64,000 nucleotides of DNA from Evansella vedderi. GTDB lineage: Bacteria > Bacillota > Bacilli > Bacillales > Salisediminibacteriaceae. Where the stretch lies: contig NZ_JAUSUG010000012.1 in NCBI RefSeq assembly GCF_030813435.1, forward strand, positions 62,001 to 126,000. Direction: 5' to 3'. Position 1 is the first letter of the stretch. Each line of letters begins with the position of its first letter. The notes beneath the pieces are model-generated. The model was not told where the DNA came from. It saw only the letters and a list, made by a program, of their open reading frames with translations, and ran no database searches. Both the position numbers and the translations under genes were made by a program. Shown here piece after piece: positions 21,050 to 29,582 of the stretch.

Positions 21050-21964
21050 TTACAACAGTTCAGTGATTAATCTTATAACTACAGGGCCAAGTAGTACGAT
21101 GAAAAGTGTTGGAAAAATAAAGAATACCATCGGTAACAGCATTTTAACAGGAGCTTTCATGGCTTGTTCTTTAGATGCCTGGCGCATAGATTCCCGCATC
21201 CTTACCGTTTGTGCCCGTAGTACCTTTGTCATACCAATACCCATGGAATCTGCTTGAATAATGGCGTTAATCATTGACTGAAAAGACTCTAACGGTACTC
21301 TATCTCTCAAATCATACATTGCCTGTTTTTTTGTTTTACCTAATTTTACATCATCTAACATTTGAAGAAATTCTTCAGAAAGGGGGCCTTTAACTTGGTT
21401 TGCAATCTTTTTTAAAGCAGCATCTAATCCCAGTCCCGCTTCCACAGACAAATTAAGCATATCAAAAAAGTCAGGCATCATTCTTTGAATTTCTGCCATC
21501 CTTTGTTTCCTTTTTGACTGTAGAAAATAAATAGGGAAATATGCACCTATCACTCCCAATACAATCGCGAAAAAGATAACGTTAAATGCCCTTTCTGCAT
21601 TAGGTAAATATAGTAATAACACAAACAAGAATAACCCAATACCTAAGATGAGTTGGATAAAAATTAAATTTGGTACTTGCATTTGAAATGGGCGCCCGGC
21701 ACTTCCTAGTTTTTTATCAAGATCTTGATATCTTTCTTCCGGTATCCATTTCATTAAAAATAATGATAATTTATTTTCTTGTGTTTTTAATTGTTTTTCC
21801 TCTTCTTTCTGTGTATCCTTCTCCACTTCATTATCTGAATTTACTACTAAAGCGTTCACCCTCTTTTCTAACTGTAATTTACGCTTAAATAATGAAGAAA
21901 GGATAATCATTGTTAACAAAGTAAAAAATATACTAGCTGATAAGAACAATAGGAGTGATAACAT
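21050..21964 (-). CDS. tadC: Tad pilus platform protein TadC
   Basis: 304 residues. A type II secretion F domain (DMLNLSVEAGLGLDAALKKI, MINAIIQADSMGIGMTKVLR) with hydrophobic segments at both ends and in the middle. TadB and TadC form the inner-membrane platform of the Flp pilus machine. I start at the ATG with GAGGTG 7 nt upstream. Last gene of the leftward operon, overlapping no neighbour and 4 bases after tadB. Confidence 0.88.
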   Translation of the reverse strand: MLSLLLFLSASIFFTLLTMIILSSLFKRKLQLEKRVNALVVNSDNEVEKDTQKEEEKQLKTQENKLSLFLMKWIPEERYQDLDKKLGSAGRPFQMQVPNLIFIQLILGIGLFLFVLLLYLPNAERAFNVIFFAIVLGVIGAYFPIYFLQSKRKQRMAEIQRMMPDFFDMLNLSVEAGLGLDAALKKIANQVKGPLSEEFLQMLDDVKLGKTKKQAMYDLRDRVPLESFQSMINAIIQADSMGIGMTKVLRAQTVRMRESMRQASKEQAMKAPVKMLLPMVFFIFPTLFIVLLGPVVIRLITELL

Positions 21965-21968
21965 TTTT

Positions 21969-22934
21969 TCACACCTCAATTTTAACAATCTTTTGAATCA
22001 TGACCCATCCCATAATCCCCGAAAAAATACCACCAATTATAAGAGCCCATCCTAATGGATGCTGCAGCATAGGAATGAAGTAAGTAGGATCCATTATATT
22101 TAATAACACTGCTACCCCTAAGGGTAGCAAGGAAATAACTAGGGCAGACATTTTTCCTTGTGCCGTTAATGCCTTTAGTTCTTCACGGAATCGGACTCTT
22201 TCACGAAGGGTTTCTTGCATTACTTCTAAAATGTCCGTTAAATTTCCTCCAGTTGTACGCTGGATAAGAATTGCATTAACCATCAATTCCATATCCTGAT
22301 TAGGGAGTCTTTCCAGTAATTGCTTAAAGGAATCATCCATTGTTACGCCTAGATTAATTTGACGGATTGTTCGGTTAAATTCAGTACCTATCGGATCAGG
22401 AATTTCCTTTCCTACGAGTTGCATTGCTTGTATAAAGCTAAAACCAGACTTCATGGCAGAAGACATTGTCCCTAGTGCTTGAGGCAATTGTTTCTCAGAC
22501 ATTACTAATCGTAATCTAATACGGCGGTCCACATATGCTGCCGGAAAGAGAAAAGCAACGAACACTAATAATATTGCCGTTAATGGGGCGTTCAATAGAA
22601 AACCGATTAATACTCCACCTGCACAAATAAGTATACGCCAAGCTAGAAATTCTTCAGCCTTCATTTGGATATTTGCCTGATCGAGTTTCCCCTTCCATTT
22701 TATTGCCATATGTCTTCCCACAAATAGCTTAGAAATGATTAATATAAGACCCTTTAAGAATTTCTTCCTGTCTTCCTTTAGAATTTTTGTTGATGCTGCC
22801 TCCGTTTGTGTCGTCCTTTCTGTACGGGGTAAATACTTTTCCACTCGTTTTTGATAACGATTTTTCTTTTTCATAAATAGTAATTGCAGAACAAAAAATA
22901 CTGTTGTAAAAAGGATGGCATAAACGAAGATCAT
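21969..22934 (-). CDS. tadB: Tad pilus platform protein TadB
   Basis: 321 residues with the T2SSF domain in the C-terminal half (ALGTMSSAMKSGFSFIQAMQ, LMVNAILIQRTTGGNLTDIL) and four or five hydrophobic segments. The usual partner of TadC. Its ribosome site GGGGAGGG lies in the end of the ATPase gene, so translation is probably coupled. Confidence 0.9.
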   Translation of the reverse strand: MIFVYAILFTTVFFVLQLLFMKKKNRYQKRVEKYLPRTERTTQTEAASTKILKEDRKKFLKGLILIISKLFVGRHMAIKWKGKLDQANIQMKAEEFLAWRILICAGGVLIGFLLNAPLTAILLVFVAFLFPAAYVDRRIRLRLVMSEKQLPQALGTMSSAMKSGFSFIQAMQLVGKEIPDPIGTEFNRTIRQINLGVTMDDSFKQLLERLPNQDMELMVNAILIQRTTGGNLTDILEVMQETLRERVRFREELKALTAQGKMSALVISLLPLGVAVLLNIMDPTYFIPMLQHPLGWALIIGGIFSGIMGWVMIQKIVKIEV

Positions 22935-22937
22935 TTT

Positions 22938-24290
22938 TTATCCCTCCCCTTCAAACCATTCAGAAGGCAATTTAATACCGTAACGTTCTAGTTTATCTGC
23001 ACAATAAGGTCGAATACCAGTAGACACAAATTTCCCTTCAATTTTTCCATCAGCATCCATTCCCGTTTGCTTAAAAACGAACAAATCTTGGAGGACGATC
23101 GTTTCTCCTTCCATTCCAACAACTTCCGTTATATGGGTAATTTTTCGGCTCCCATCCTTTAATCTTGATTGCTGAATAATTAAATCAACCGCTCCTGCTA
23201 TTTGATCTCGAATGGCACGTAAAGGTAAATCAATACCAGCCATTAATACCATTGTTTCTAATCTTGCAATCATATCCCTTGGTGTATTGGCATGTCCTGT
23301 AGCTAAGGATCCATCATGTCCAGTATTCATTGCTTGAAGCATATCCAATGCCTCAGCACTTCTTACTTCCCCGATAATGACACGGTCCGGTCGCATACGT
23401 AACGAGTTTCTCACAAGATCCCTGATCGTAATTTCACCTTTTCCTTCGATATTCGGGGGCCTTGTTTCTAAGGAAACAACATGATCCTGTCCAAGCTGCA
23501 ATTCCGCTGCATCCTCAATAGTAATAATCCGCTCGTTCATTGGAATAAAGTTAGATAATACATTTAGTAAAGTGGTTTTCCCTGAACCTGTACCTCCGCT
23601 AATAAAAACATTTAAACGACCTTTAACACATCCATCTAAAAATTCGGCCATTTGTTTACTTAAAGTACCAAATCCGATCAGGTCATCAATTCCTAGACGG
23701 CTTTCAGGAAACTTACGAATGGTAAGACTTGGGCCTACTAAGGATAAAGGAGGAATTATGGCATTTACACGGCTTCCATCCTCTAAACGGGCATCTACCA
23801 TAGGGCTGCTTTCATCTATTCTTCGTCCTAAGGGAGCAACAATCTTCTCGATTACCTGCAACACATGATCATTATCTCGAAATTGGGCTTCACTTTTTAG
23901 TATTTGTCCTTTCTTTTCTACATATATTTGAAAAGGACCGTTGACCATGACCTCCGAAACATCTTTATCATTTAATAAGGAAGTAATGGGTCCATATCCA
24001 GTTAGTTCATCAATTACACGTTTCACTGCTTGCTGCTTTGCTTCGAACGTCAACCGTTCCCCTTCATTCTCAAAAAAGCGTTCTGCAATCCCTGGAATAA
24101 CCTCCATTAGTTTCTCATCAGAAACATCAGCACCTATATTTAATTCATCCATCACGTATTTATGAAGTTTTACAAATATGGGTAATTCTTGACGATAAGG
24201 AAGGATTACTTTCCCCTCATTTTTGTTAAAGCTTTGTTTCTTATCTTGATCTGTTATATTCTTTTCATTGAGGCGTTTTAATAGTGACAA
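22938..24290 (-). CDS. cpaF: Tad pilus assembly ATPase TadA/CpaF
   Basis: 450 residues. A VirB11/PilT-type secretion ATPase with Walker [10 protein letters not shown] at 232-240, the Asp box [16 protein letters not shown], Walker B region [17 protein letters not shown] and the His box [14 protein letters not shown]. It powers Flp pilus assembly. The N-terminal domain carries the family motif [12 protein letters not shown]. The start is TTG with GGGGAGGG upstream. Confidence 0.95.
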   Translation of the reverse strand: MSLLKRLNEKNITDQDKKQSFNKNEGKVILPYRQELPIFVKLHKYVMDELNIGADVSDEKLMEVIPGIAERFFENEGERLTFEAKQQAVKRVIDELTGYGPITSLLNDKDVSEVMVNGPFQIYVEKKGQILKSEAQFRDNDHVLQVIEKIVAPLGRRIDESSPMVDARLEDGSRVNAIIPPLSLVGPSLTIRKFPESRLGIDDLIGFGTLSKQMAEFLDGCVKGRLNVFISGGTGSGKTTLLNVLSNFIPMNERIITIEDAAELQLGQDHVVSLETRPPNIEGKGEITIRDLVRNSLRMRPDRVIIGEVRSAEALDMLQAMNTGHDGSLATGHANTPRDMIARLETMVLMAGIDLPLRAIRDQIAGAVDLIIQQSRLKDGSRKITHITEVVGMEGETIVLQDLFVFKQTGMDADGKIEGKFVSTGIRPYCADKLERYGIKLPSEWFEGEG

Positions 24291-24308
24291 TGAAACCCTC
24301 CCCTTTAC

Positions 24309-25484
24309 TTATTTATTCCTACTAAATAAACGTTTGAGTAACTTGTTATTTCGTGAATTGGCCTCTTCATTATCTGTTACCTTAAGTGACAATTGCTCAA
24401 TTCCTCTAGCCACATGTGATTTAGGGTGTGTTAATACAAAGGGATTTCCTTGATTCAATGAGATAACTACCACTTTATAATCACTTGGAATTCTTGAATA
24501 TATATTCATTCCAAGAATTTTTTCAACCGTATCAATGTCCATATCATCCATTGGCGTATCCCGATTTAAAACAACTTTAATTCTGTCTTTTAACCCTAAT
24601 AACTCAAGGGTATCTATGGCGATCTTTCCATTCTTAATGGTTGGTAAATCCATAGATGTAATAAGTAAAATAGTGTCAGACCGCTCAATAGCAACAAGGG
24701 ATGTTTCTATTAAGGCTGGAGGAGTATCCACTAAGATAATGTCGAAGTTCCTTTGTAAATTCTCTAATAAATAGGCAACACTTTCGCCAGTAACAATATC
24801 TGCAAATTCTGGAAGAGTTGGTGCAGGCATAATTTCAATGCCTGTTGAATGCTTTGTCATAAAGCTTGAAACATCCTCACGCCCCACCTCATAAGCTTCT
24901 TTTATCCAATCATAAATTGTTTTTTTCGGGTGGATGTCTAATGAAATGGAAACATCCCCAAACTGAAGATCTAAATCAACAATTGCTACTTTGTAATTTT
25001 GCTTAGCTAAGGAAACAGCTAAGTTGACACTGATGGTCGTTTTCCCCACGCCACCCTTCGTACTGCAAACAGTAATGATTTTTCCGTCTGCCACTTCTTC
25101 CGGTTCTACTGGTACTTTCTCCAGCTTATACTCAATGACATTTATTGCTTTTTGTGCAGCTTGATTCCTTTCGTCTTCTTTTAACTGTGATTGAATAATG
25201 TCCACTGCTCCCACATACATGGCACTTTTATAATCTACTTCTGTACTGATTAAGATAATTGCAGTATGGGGAAAAGTGAAGGTGATCTCGCCACATAAAT
25301 CATAAATATTGTAATCAGAACCTTCATGAAGAAAAATCACAGAGGGTTCTTTTGCATTTAATTCTTTTTTTAAGTTTTTTTCAGTAGAGAAATATTTTAA
25401 TGAACTCCCCATTTTCCTTACGGTTACTTTCAATGGTTCTATGACGCTTTCATTTTCAGACAACACGTACCACTTTAGTTTCAT
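24309..25484 (-). CDS. cpaE: CpaE-like ParA/MinD ATPase of the Tad system
   Basis: 391 residues. The first 120 residues form a response-regulator-like fold in which the usual phospho-acceptor Asp is absent (VIFLHEGSDY). Then comes a ParA/MinD ATPase with the deviant Walker A KGGVGKTT at 143-150 and DLDLQFGDVSISLDI. CpaE-type proteins localise the pilus machine. It follows the cpaB-like gene by 6 bases. Confidence 0.9.
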   Translation of the reverse strand: MKLKWYVLSENESVIEPLKVTVRKMGSSLKYFSTEKNLKKELNAKEPSVIFLHEGSDYNIYDLCGEITFTFPHTAIILISTEVDYKSAMYVGAVDIIQSQLKEDERNQAAQKAINVIEYKLEKVPVEPEEVADGKIITVCSTKGGVGKTTISVNLAVSLAKQNYKVAIVDLDLQFGDVSISLDIHPKKTIYDWIKEAYEVGREDVSSFMTKHSTGIEIMPAPTLPEFADIVTGESVAYLLENLQRNFDIILVDTPPALIETSLVAIERSDTILLITSMDLPTIKNGKIAIDTLELLGLKDRIKVVLNRDTPMDDMDIDTVEKILGMNIYSRIPSDYKVVVISLNQGNPFVLTHPKSHVARGIEQLSLKVTDNEEANSRNNKLLKRLFSRNK

Positions 25485-25490
25485 ATTGGG

Positions 25491-26024
25491 CTACTCCCCT
25501 TCTTGAAGCTGCTCAATCCTTACCTTCTCATTAGGGCCGATATGGTTATCATCAGCTCCCCTTAAAATGAAGACAACAAGTCCGTTTTCCGATGCAAGGG
25601 ACAAGGTTGCACCGTCTACAGGAGTTACTTCCAAAGTGACTGTCCGATATGAAGTAACTTCTTCAACAACCGTTTGAGGACTTCCTACAGAAAGAACCCT
25701 AATATTTTGTAAAAGAATTTGTGTCATTGGTGTTCCCGCTTCTGTAGGTAGGTGAGAAATAACATCTACATAATCTCCAGGTCGTATAAAACCAGAAACT
25801 CCCTGTACTTCATCCACTGTTATGGATATGGCACGATAACCTTCTGAGATATCTAATAAGGTCGAGTGATCTTCTTCCTCTATTTCCTCTTCTTCTAAAA
25901 GGGTACCTTCATCCATATCAGCCATTTCTTCCTCAGCGTTAGAAATAAACAACATCAATAACGCCGCTGTTAAGACACCAAAAATGATGGAAATGACCGA
26001 AACCTTTTTCATGTTCATTATCAT
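25491..26024 (-). CDS. cpaB: CpaB/RcpC-like SAF-domain protein
   Basis: 177 residues: one N-terminal membrane segment, an acidic linker (about residues 30-55, EEEEIEEEDHS), then a SAF/RcpC domain (YRAISITVDEVQGVSGFIRPGDYVDVISHL). CpaB proteins belong to the Tad apparatus; in monoderms, which lack the outer-membrane secretin, it probably acts at the outer face of the membrane. Several ATGs are possible at the start; AAAGGA lies 5 nt before the first. Confidence 0.85.
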   Translation of the reverse strand: MIMNMKKVSVISIIFGVLTAALLMLFISNAEEEMADMDEGTLLEEEEIEEEDHSTLLDISEGYRAISITVDEVQGVSGFIRPGDYVDVISHLPTEAGTPMTQILLQNIRVLSVGSPQTVVEEVTSYRTVTLEVTPVDGATLSLASENGLVVFILRGADDNHIGPNEKVRIEQLQEGE

Positions 26025-26045
26025 TTTCTTCCTTTACAACAAATT

Positions 26046-26969
26046 TTACTCCACTAATTTATAAGCATAGGCACCATAAGGGTTTAGTTCTGGGGCGAAA
26101 TCACCAGAAAATGAATATCGAATAAATCTTCCTGTAATGGGTGCTCCTTCATTAGCCCTTCCAACATCCTCGATAAAAAAGGATCCAAACCCGACTATTT
26201 GTACCCTGCTGAAATCATTTGGTACCATTTCTTTAAATATAGGTATTATTCCAACGAGGGGGCAGTTGTCAGGATGGTCTTTATAAGTTGGCGTTTTACC
26301 AGCTCTATGATAGGGACATTCCTTTTTCCTTGCATCAATGGCTCGAAAGGTTGGGTTTGCCACTGTCCCACTTCGTGTTAGTATTACATCACCAATGGAT
26401 AAGACTCCTGCGAAACCTCTCGTTAAATCCCTTTCATAATCGGAGGCACCGCCCCCACTTAGCTCCAGAGCACCAAAGGTTCCAGCCTCTTGACTTCCTG
26501 GACCTACCCTTAATGTAACCCGTTCTCCAAATGTAAACATCTGATTACCGTAGGCCCCTAGAGGTAAAGCTCCTTTTACTCCAGTTAAGGAACCTACACG
26601 TCCTTTTGCTGAAGCAGTAACTATTTGATCCGAAAATCCTAACGCCCTCGCAAAGGTAAAGGAAACATTTCGTTTTGCAGTAGCAGCAAGAATGGTTCCA
26701 TTTTCTCTAATGGAAAAAGCCACTTCATTTTCTTTTAAATCATTTGCAAGGGCTACATTGGAAGCTGCAGACAATGCCCTTTCTGGTAGATCTGGCAGGT
26801 TTTGCATCCCTGCAAGTACAGCAAGATCCACTCCCTTTTGGAGTCTTGATTTCTCTAAATATAACGAACCAGCATCCACTACTAAAGCTAGTAAACCTAT
26901 TACTACTGTCATGTAAAAGGCAACTAAAACGATGACTGCTCCTCGTTCATTTTTTATCAGTTTTTTCAT
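26046..26969 (-). CDS. tadG: TadG-like pseudopilin/pilus-associated protein
   Basis: 307 residues. An N-terminal class III pilin-like segment (NERGAVIVLVAFYMTVVIGLL) with the TadG/TadE-like helix DAGSLYLEKSRLQKGVDLAVLAG. The rest is extracellular, with a region holding two cysteines (CPYHRAGK, DNCPLVGI) that could form a disulphide. No von Willebrand domain is evident, unlike proteobacterial TadG. Part of the Tad operon. Confidence 0.75.
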   Translation of the reverse strand: MKKLIKNERGAVIVLVAFYMTVVIGLLALVVDAGSLYLEKSRLQKGVDLAVLAGMQNLPDLPERALSAASNVALANDLKENEVAFSIRENGTILAATAKRNVSFTFARALGFSDQIVTASAKGRVGSLTGVKGALPLGAYGNQMFTFGERVTLRVGPGSQEAGTFGALELSGGGASDYERDLTRGFAGVLSIGDVILTRSGTVANPTFRAIDARKKECPYHRAGKTPTYKDHPDNCPLVGIIPIFKEMVPNDFSRVQIVGFGSFFIEDVGRANEGAPITGRFIRYSFSGDFAPELNPYGAYAYKLVE

Positions 26970-26971
26970 GT

Positions 26972-27361
26972 CTATTCAATCCTTGCTACGGTTTTATTAT
27001 TAATAACGATTGGATTAGGTAAAACTGAAGATGCAAATGGTGTAAATGTTTGCAGACTATACGTTAAATGGATGGTACCGTTCGTTCCCCTTCTTCTTTC
27101 TGTAGCGCTAGGAGTTACGTTTATGGAAATCTTAGACGGGTCAAGCCCTACCGATTGACTGCGAACGATAGCTACAATATCCGCATCCTGCCCCCCAACA
27201 CTCATGACCCTTGCCGCTTCGCGGCCAGCATGATTTAATGCTAAATTGGCGTGAAATATTCGTCCGAAGTCAATAATACCGAAAAGTAAAATAAGGAGAA
27301 GAACAAGGGAGATTGCAAGCTCCACCGTTCCTTGCCCTTTCTCCGACCTTATAAATTTCAT
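26972..27361 (-). CDS. tadE: TadE-like pseudopilin
   Basis: 129 residues. The cleavage region EKGQGTVELAISLVLLLILLFG has the glycine and +5 Glu of class III prepilins, followed by DFGRIFHANLALNHAGREAARVMS, the standard TadE helix. Processed by the TadV peptidase encoded just before it in the operon. GGGGGG precedes the ATG. Confidence 0.92.
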   Translation of the reverse strand: MKFIRSEKGQGTVELAISLVLLLILLFGIIDFGRIFHANLALNHAGREAARVMSVGGQDADIVAIVRSQSVGLDPSKISINVTPSATERRRGTNGTIHLTYSLQTFTPFASSVLPNPIVINNKTVARIE

Positions 27362-27853
27362 TTACGATCCCCCCAGTATATAGGCGCAAAGGGTACCGAT
27401 AAATATGGCCACTCCATAGGGGAAAGCATGGTGAAGCTCTTTATCGTCCATGTGATTTATTGATTTAAAAGTAAGTGCATTTTTTATTCTCATGATTAAA
27501 TCTTTAGACCGTTTTCTCATTAGGATGATAAGTAAAGCCATAATTCCCCCAGCAATACATGTATATAAAAAGGTAGCAAATACAAACCCTGTCCCAGTTA
27601 ATGCGCCAATGGCTGCAAGTAATTTCACATCTCCTGCACCCATACCACCTAATGCAAATGGAATAATAAGGAGTAACATTCCTACAACAAATCCAATTCC
27701 GCTAAATAAAAATCCTTCCCATCCATTTATCCATGTATGATAAGTAAGTCCAAAAAGGATGGCTGGAAATGTAATGACATTATAAATTTTCCGATACATT
27801 AAATCAGTTATAAGACTGATTAGTAAAACAATGGCAAGGACCACATTTATCAT
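27362..27853 (-). CDS. tadV: A24 prepilin peptidase TadV/CpaA
   Basis: 163 residues with about five membrane segments. The two catalytic aspartates of the A24 family are in LITDLMYRKIYN (N-terminal) and GGMGAGDVKLLAAIG (the GxGD motif). It cleaves and prepares Flp, TadE and TadG. It abuts tadE. An attenuator-like hairpin separates it from flp. Confidence 0.93.
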   Translation of the reverse strand: MINVVLAIVLLISLITDLMYRKIYNVITFPAILFGLTYHTWINGWEGFLFSGIGFVVGMLLLIIPFALGGMGAGDVKLLAAIGALTGTGFVFATFLYTCIAGGIMALLIILMRKRSKDLIMRIKNALTFKSINHMDDKELHHAFPYGVAIFIGTLCAYILGGS

Positions 27854-27915
27854 CCAACCACTCCCCTTTGTTGATTACTAGTACACTTATCGTTTAACAG
27901 TTCCACCATTTTTAT

Positions 27916-27962
27916 CAAAAAATAAGCTCTACTTCTCATGGCATAGATGAAAAGAAGAGCTT
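27916..27962 (-). terminator. Terminator/attenuator between flp and tadV
   Basis: AAGCTCT-CTTCT pairs with AGAAG-AGAGCTT around a 13-nt loop and is followed on the minus strand by ATTTTTTGA. It would stop most flp transcripts while letting some read into the assembly genes. Confidence 0.7.
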
Positions 27963-27997
27963 GATTCGAATATTTATTCTGTTTTTATTTATTTAGA

Positions 27998-28177
27998 TTA
28001 ATTACCTTTAGGGTTTGTAAATGATCCTGTAATGTTATCAAAAATAGCTTTTACTTCGTCACCAAGTAAAGCAAGTGCTCCCACGGCTACTACTGCGATT
28101 AATCCTAGGATTAATCCGTATTCTGTCATCCCTTGACCTTCTTCACCGCGTACTAATTTCGTAAATAAATTTTTCAT
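27998..28177 (-). CDS. flp: Flp-type pilin
   Basis: A 59-residue ORF beginning MKNLFTKLVRGEEGQGMTEY. The class III cleavage site G/MTEYG with Glu at +5-like position and the hydrophobic helix GLILGLIAVVAVGALALLG identify the major Flp pilin subunit. GGGTGG precedes the ATG. First gene of the Tad operon and probably its most strongly expressed product. Confidence 0.92.
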   Translation of the reverse strand: MKNLFTKLVRGEEGQGMTEYGLILGLIAVVAVGALALLGDEVKAIFDNITGSFTNPKGN

Positions 28178-28356
28178 CTATTATATCCACCCTTTTTTAT
28201 ATTTTTTGATCGTCGATTACTGTGTTAAAAAAGTAAATATAATTGCGAAAGAATTTATTTTGTTTTTCGTAATCGCCTCACAAGAAGAATAATATCACCC
28301 CCTCAAATGTAAAACTACAGGGAGTTAATGGATAAAAAGGAAGGAATGTTAACAAT

Positions 28357-28698
28357 ATGGAAATTACAAAAAGAGAAAAGGTAGTAAAAACGCCAATTTC
28401 TATTCAAATAGCAAATTCATTTGGAAAAAGATTCCTTGGATTAATGTTTAGAAAAGCACCTTTAATGAATGAAGGTTTACTTTTGAAGCCTTGTAATTCC
28501 ATTCATATGTTTTTTATGTTTATTTCGATTGATGTGGTCTTCTTGGACAAGGAATATCAAGTCATTAGAGTAGTCCCTAACGTAAAACCTTGGACGGTAA
28601 TCTTCCCTGTAAAAAATGCCGTTTCCTGTTTAGAGCTTCCAATAGGAACTATCTCCACTTATGAAATTGCTGTTGGAGATAAAATAAATACAGAGTAA
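28357..28698 (+). CDS. DUF192 family protein
   Basis: 113 residues with the DUF192 signature: FGKRFLGLMFRKAPLMNEG, LLLKPCNSIHMFFMFISIDV, VFLDKEYQVIRV. There is no signal peptide, although many relatives are exported. It is divergent from flp and shares the 179-base promoter region (28178-28356), where I see no clear operator. Function unknown; DUF192 genes often lie beside Tad clusters, which is the case here. Confidence 0.88.
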   Translation: MEITKREKVVKTPISIQIANSFGKRFLGLMFRKAPLMNEGLLLKPCNSIHMFFMFISIDVVFLDKEYQVIRVVPNVKPWTVIFPVKNAVSCLELPIGTISTYEIAVGDKINTE

Positions 28699-28795
28699 AA
28701 ACTTTCTTTATATATAATCTTAGATAGTAGTAATTTTTTACTGTAAATAGAACACTATAAAAGACATAGATTAAAATAATTTCGGGAGTGAAAAT

Positions 28796-29551
28796 ATGAG
28801 GCCGCGATTTATTGCAATCATTATAGCCATTTGTTTCCTACTTATTTCCTGTCAACAACAAAACACTCAAGACGACTTCCGTGGATTAGAGACAAATGAT
28901 AGAAATGGCAATTCGACAGAGGAGATCAATACAGGTGAAGTGGCTGATTTAGAAGAAGTGCCAACTCAAGAACAAGATACCCCTCCTTCACCTGAAGATG
29001 AAAAGGAAGAAGAAAAACTCGATGAGAATGTTAAGGATGATATAGAAAAAGAAACGGAGGAAGATGTTGAAACAGAGTTAGAAGAGTTAGACGAAGAAAC
29101 ACCGGTTGAATTTGTTAACATTCCTTTTACAACCGATGAATTTATAGGGCGCTGGAATGCCATATCCGATTCTTTTACTTTTGAGAATTACATATCCACC
29201 TTTACTTTTACAGAAACAGAAAACGATCAATACTACGAAACAGATTTAAATCATTCCCTTTTAAGAGTTTACGTTTCATCGCCAGAACAAGCTTATCAGA
29301 TAGAAATCATAGGTAAAGGAAACACTGATCAACACAGGTTTTCCATGGTTACAAGTTGGTGGCAGCTACTGCTGATGATGAACAACTCTTTAGAAACCCA
29401 TGAGGTAGATATGATTTTAAATGACTTCCATATTGGGGCTAATGCTGACCTCTCAAACGTGGTTACAAAACCATTAGAAATAAATAATCAAGTGTTCGAA
29501 GTGGTCCGGACAGACAACAGCTACACACTTAAACTATCTTTTATTGAATAA
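28796..29551 (+). CDS. Lipoprotein with acidic linker, unknown domain
   Basis: 251 residues. A lipoprotein signal with LLISC (Cys19), then a strongly acidic stretch (about 25-105, Glu/Asp-rich) that would act as a spacer through the wall, and a C-terminal domain of about 145 residues (FTTDEFIGRWNAISDSFTFE to the end). I do not recognise this domain. It is the first of three rightward genes encoding surface proteins and shares its signal-plus-acidic-linker design with the subtilase two genes on. Confidence 0.7.
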   Translation: MRPRFIAIIIAICFLLISCQQQNTQDDFRGLETNDRNGNSTEEINTGEVADLEEVPTQEQDTPPSPEDEKEEEKLDENVKDDIEKETEEDVETELEELDEETPVEFVNIPFTTDEFIGRWNAISDSFTFENYISTFTFTETENDQYYETDLNHSLLRVYVSSPEQAYQIEIIGKGNTDQHRFSMVTSWWQLLLMMNNSLETHEVDMILNDFHIGANADLSNVVTKPLEINNQVFEVVRTDNSYTLKLSFIE

Positions 29552-29582
29552 GTCACAATAAGAACAACAAGGAAGGTTTACT

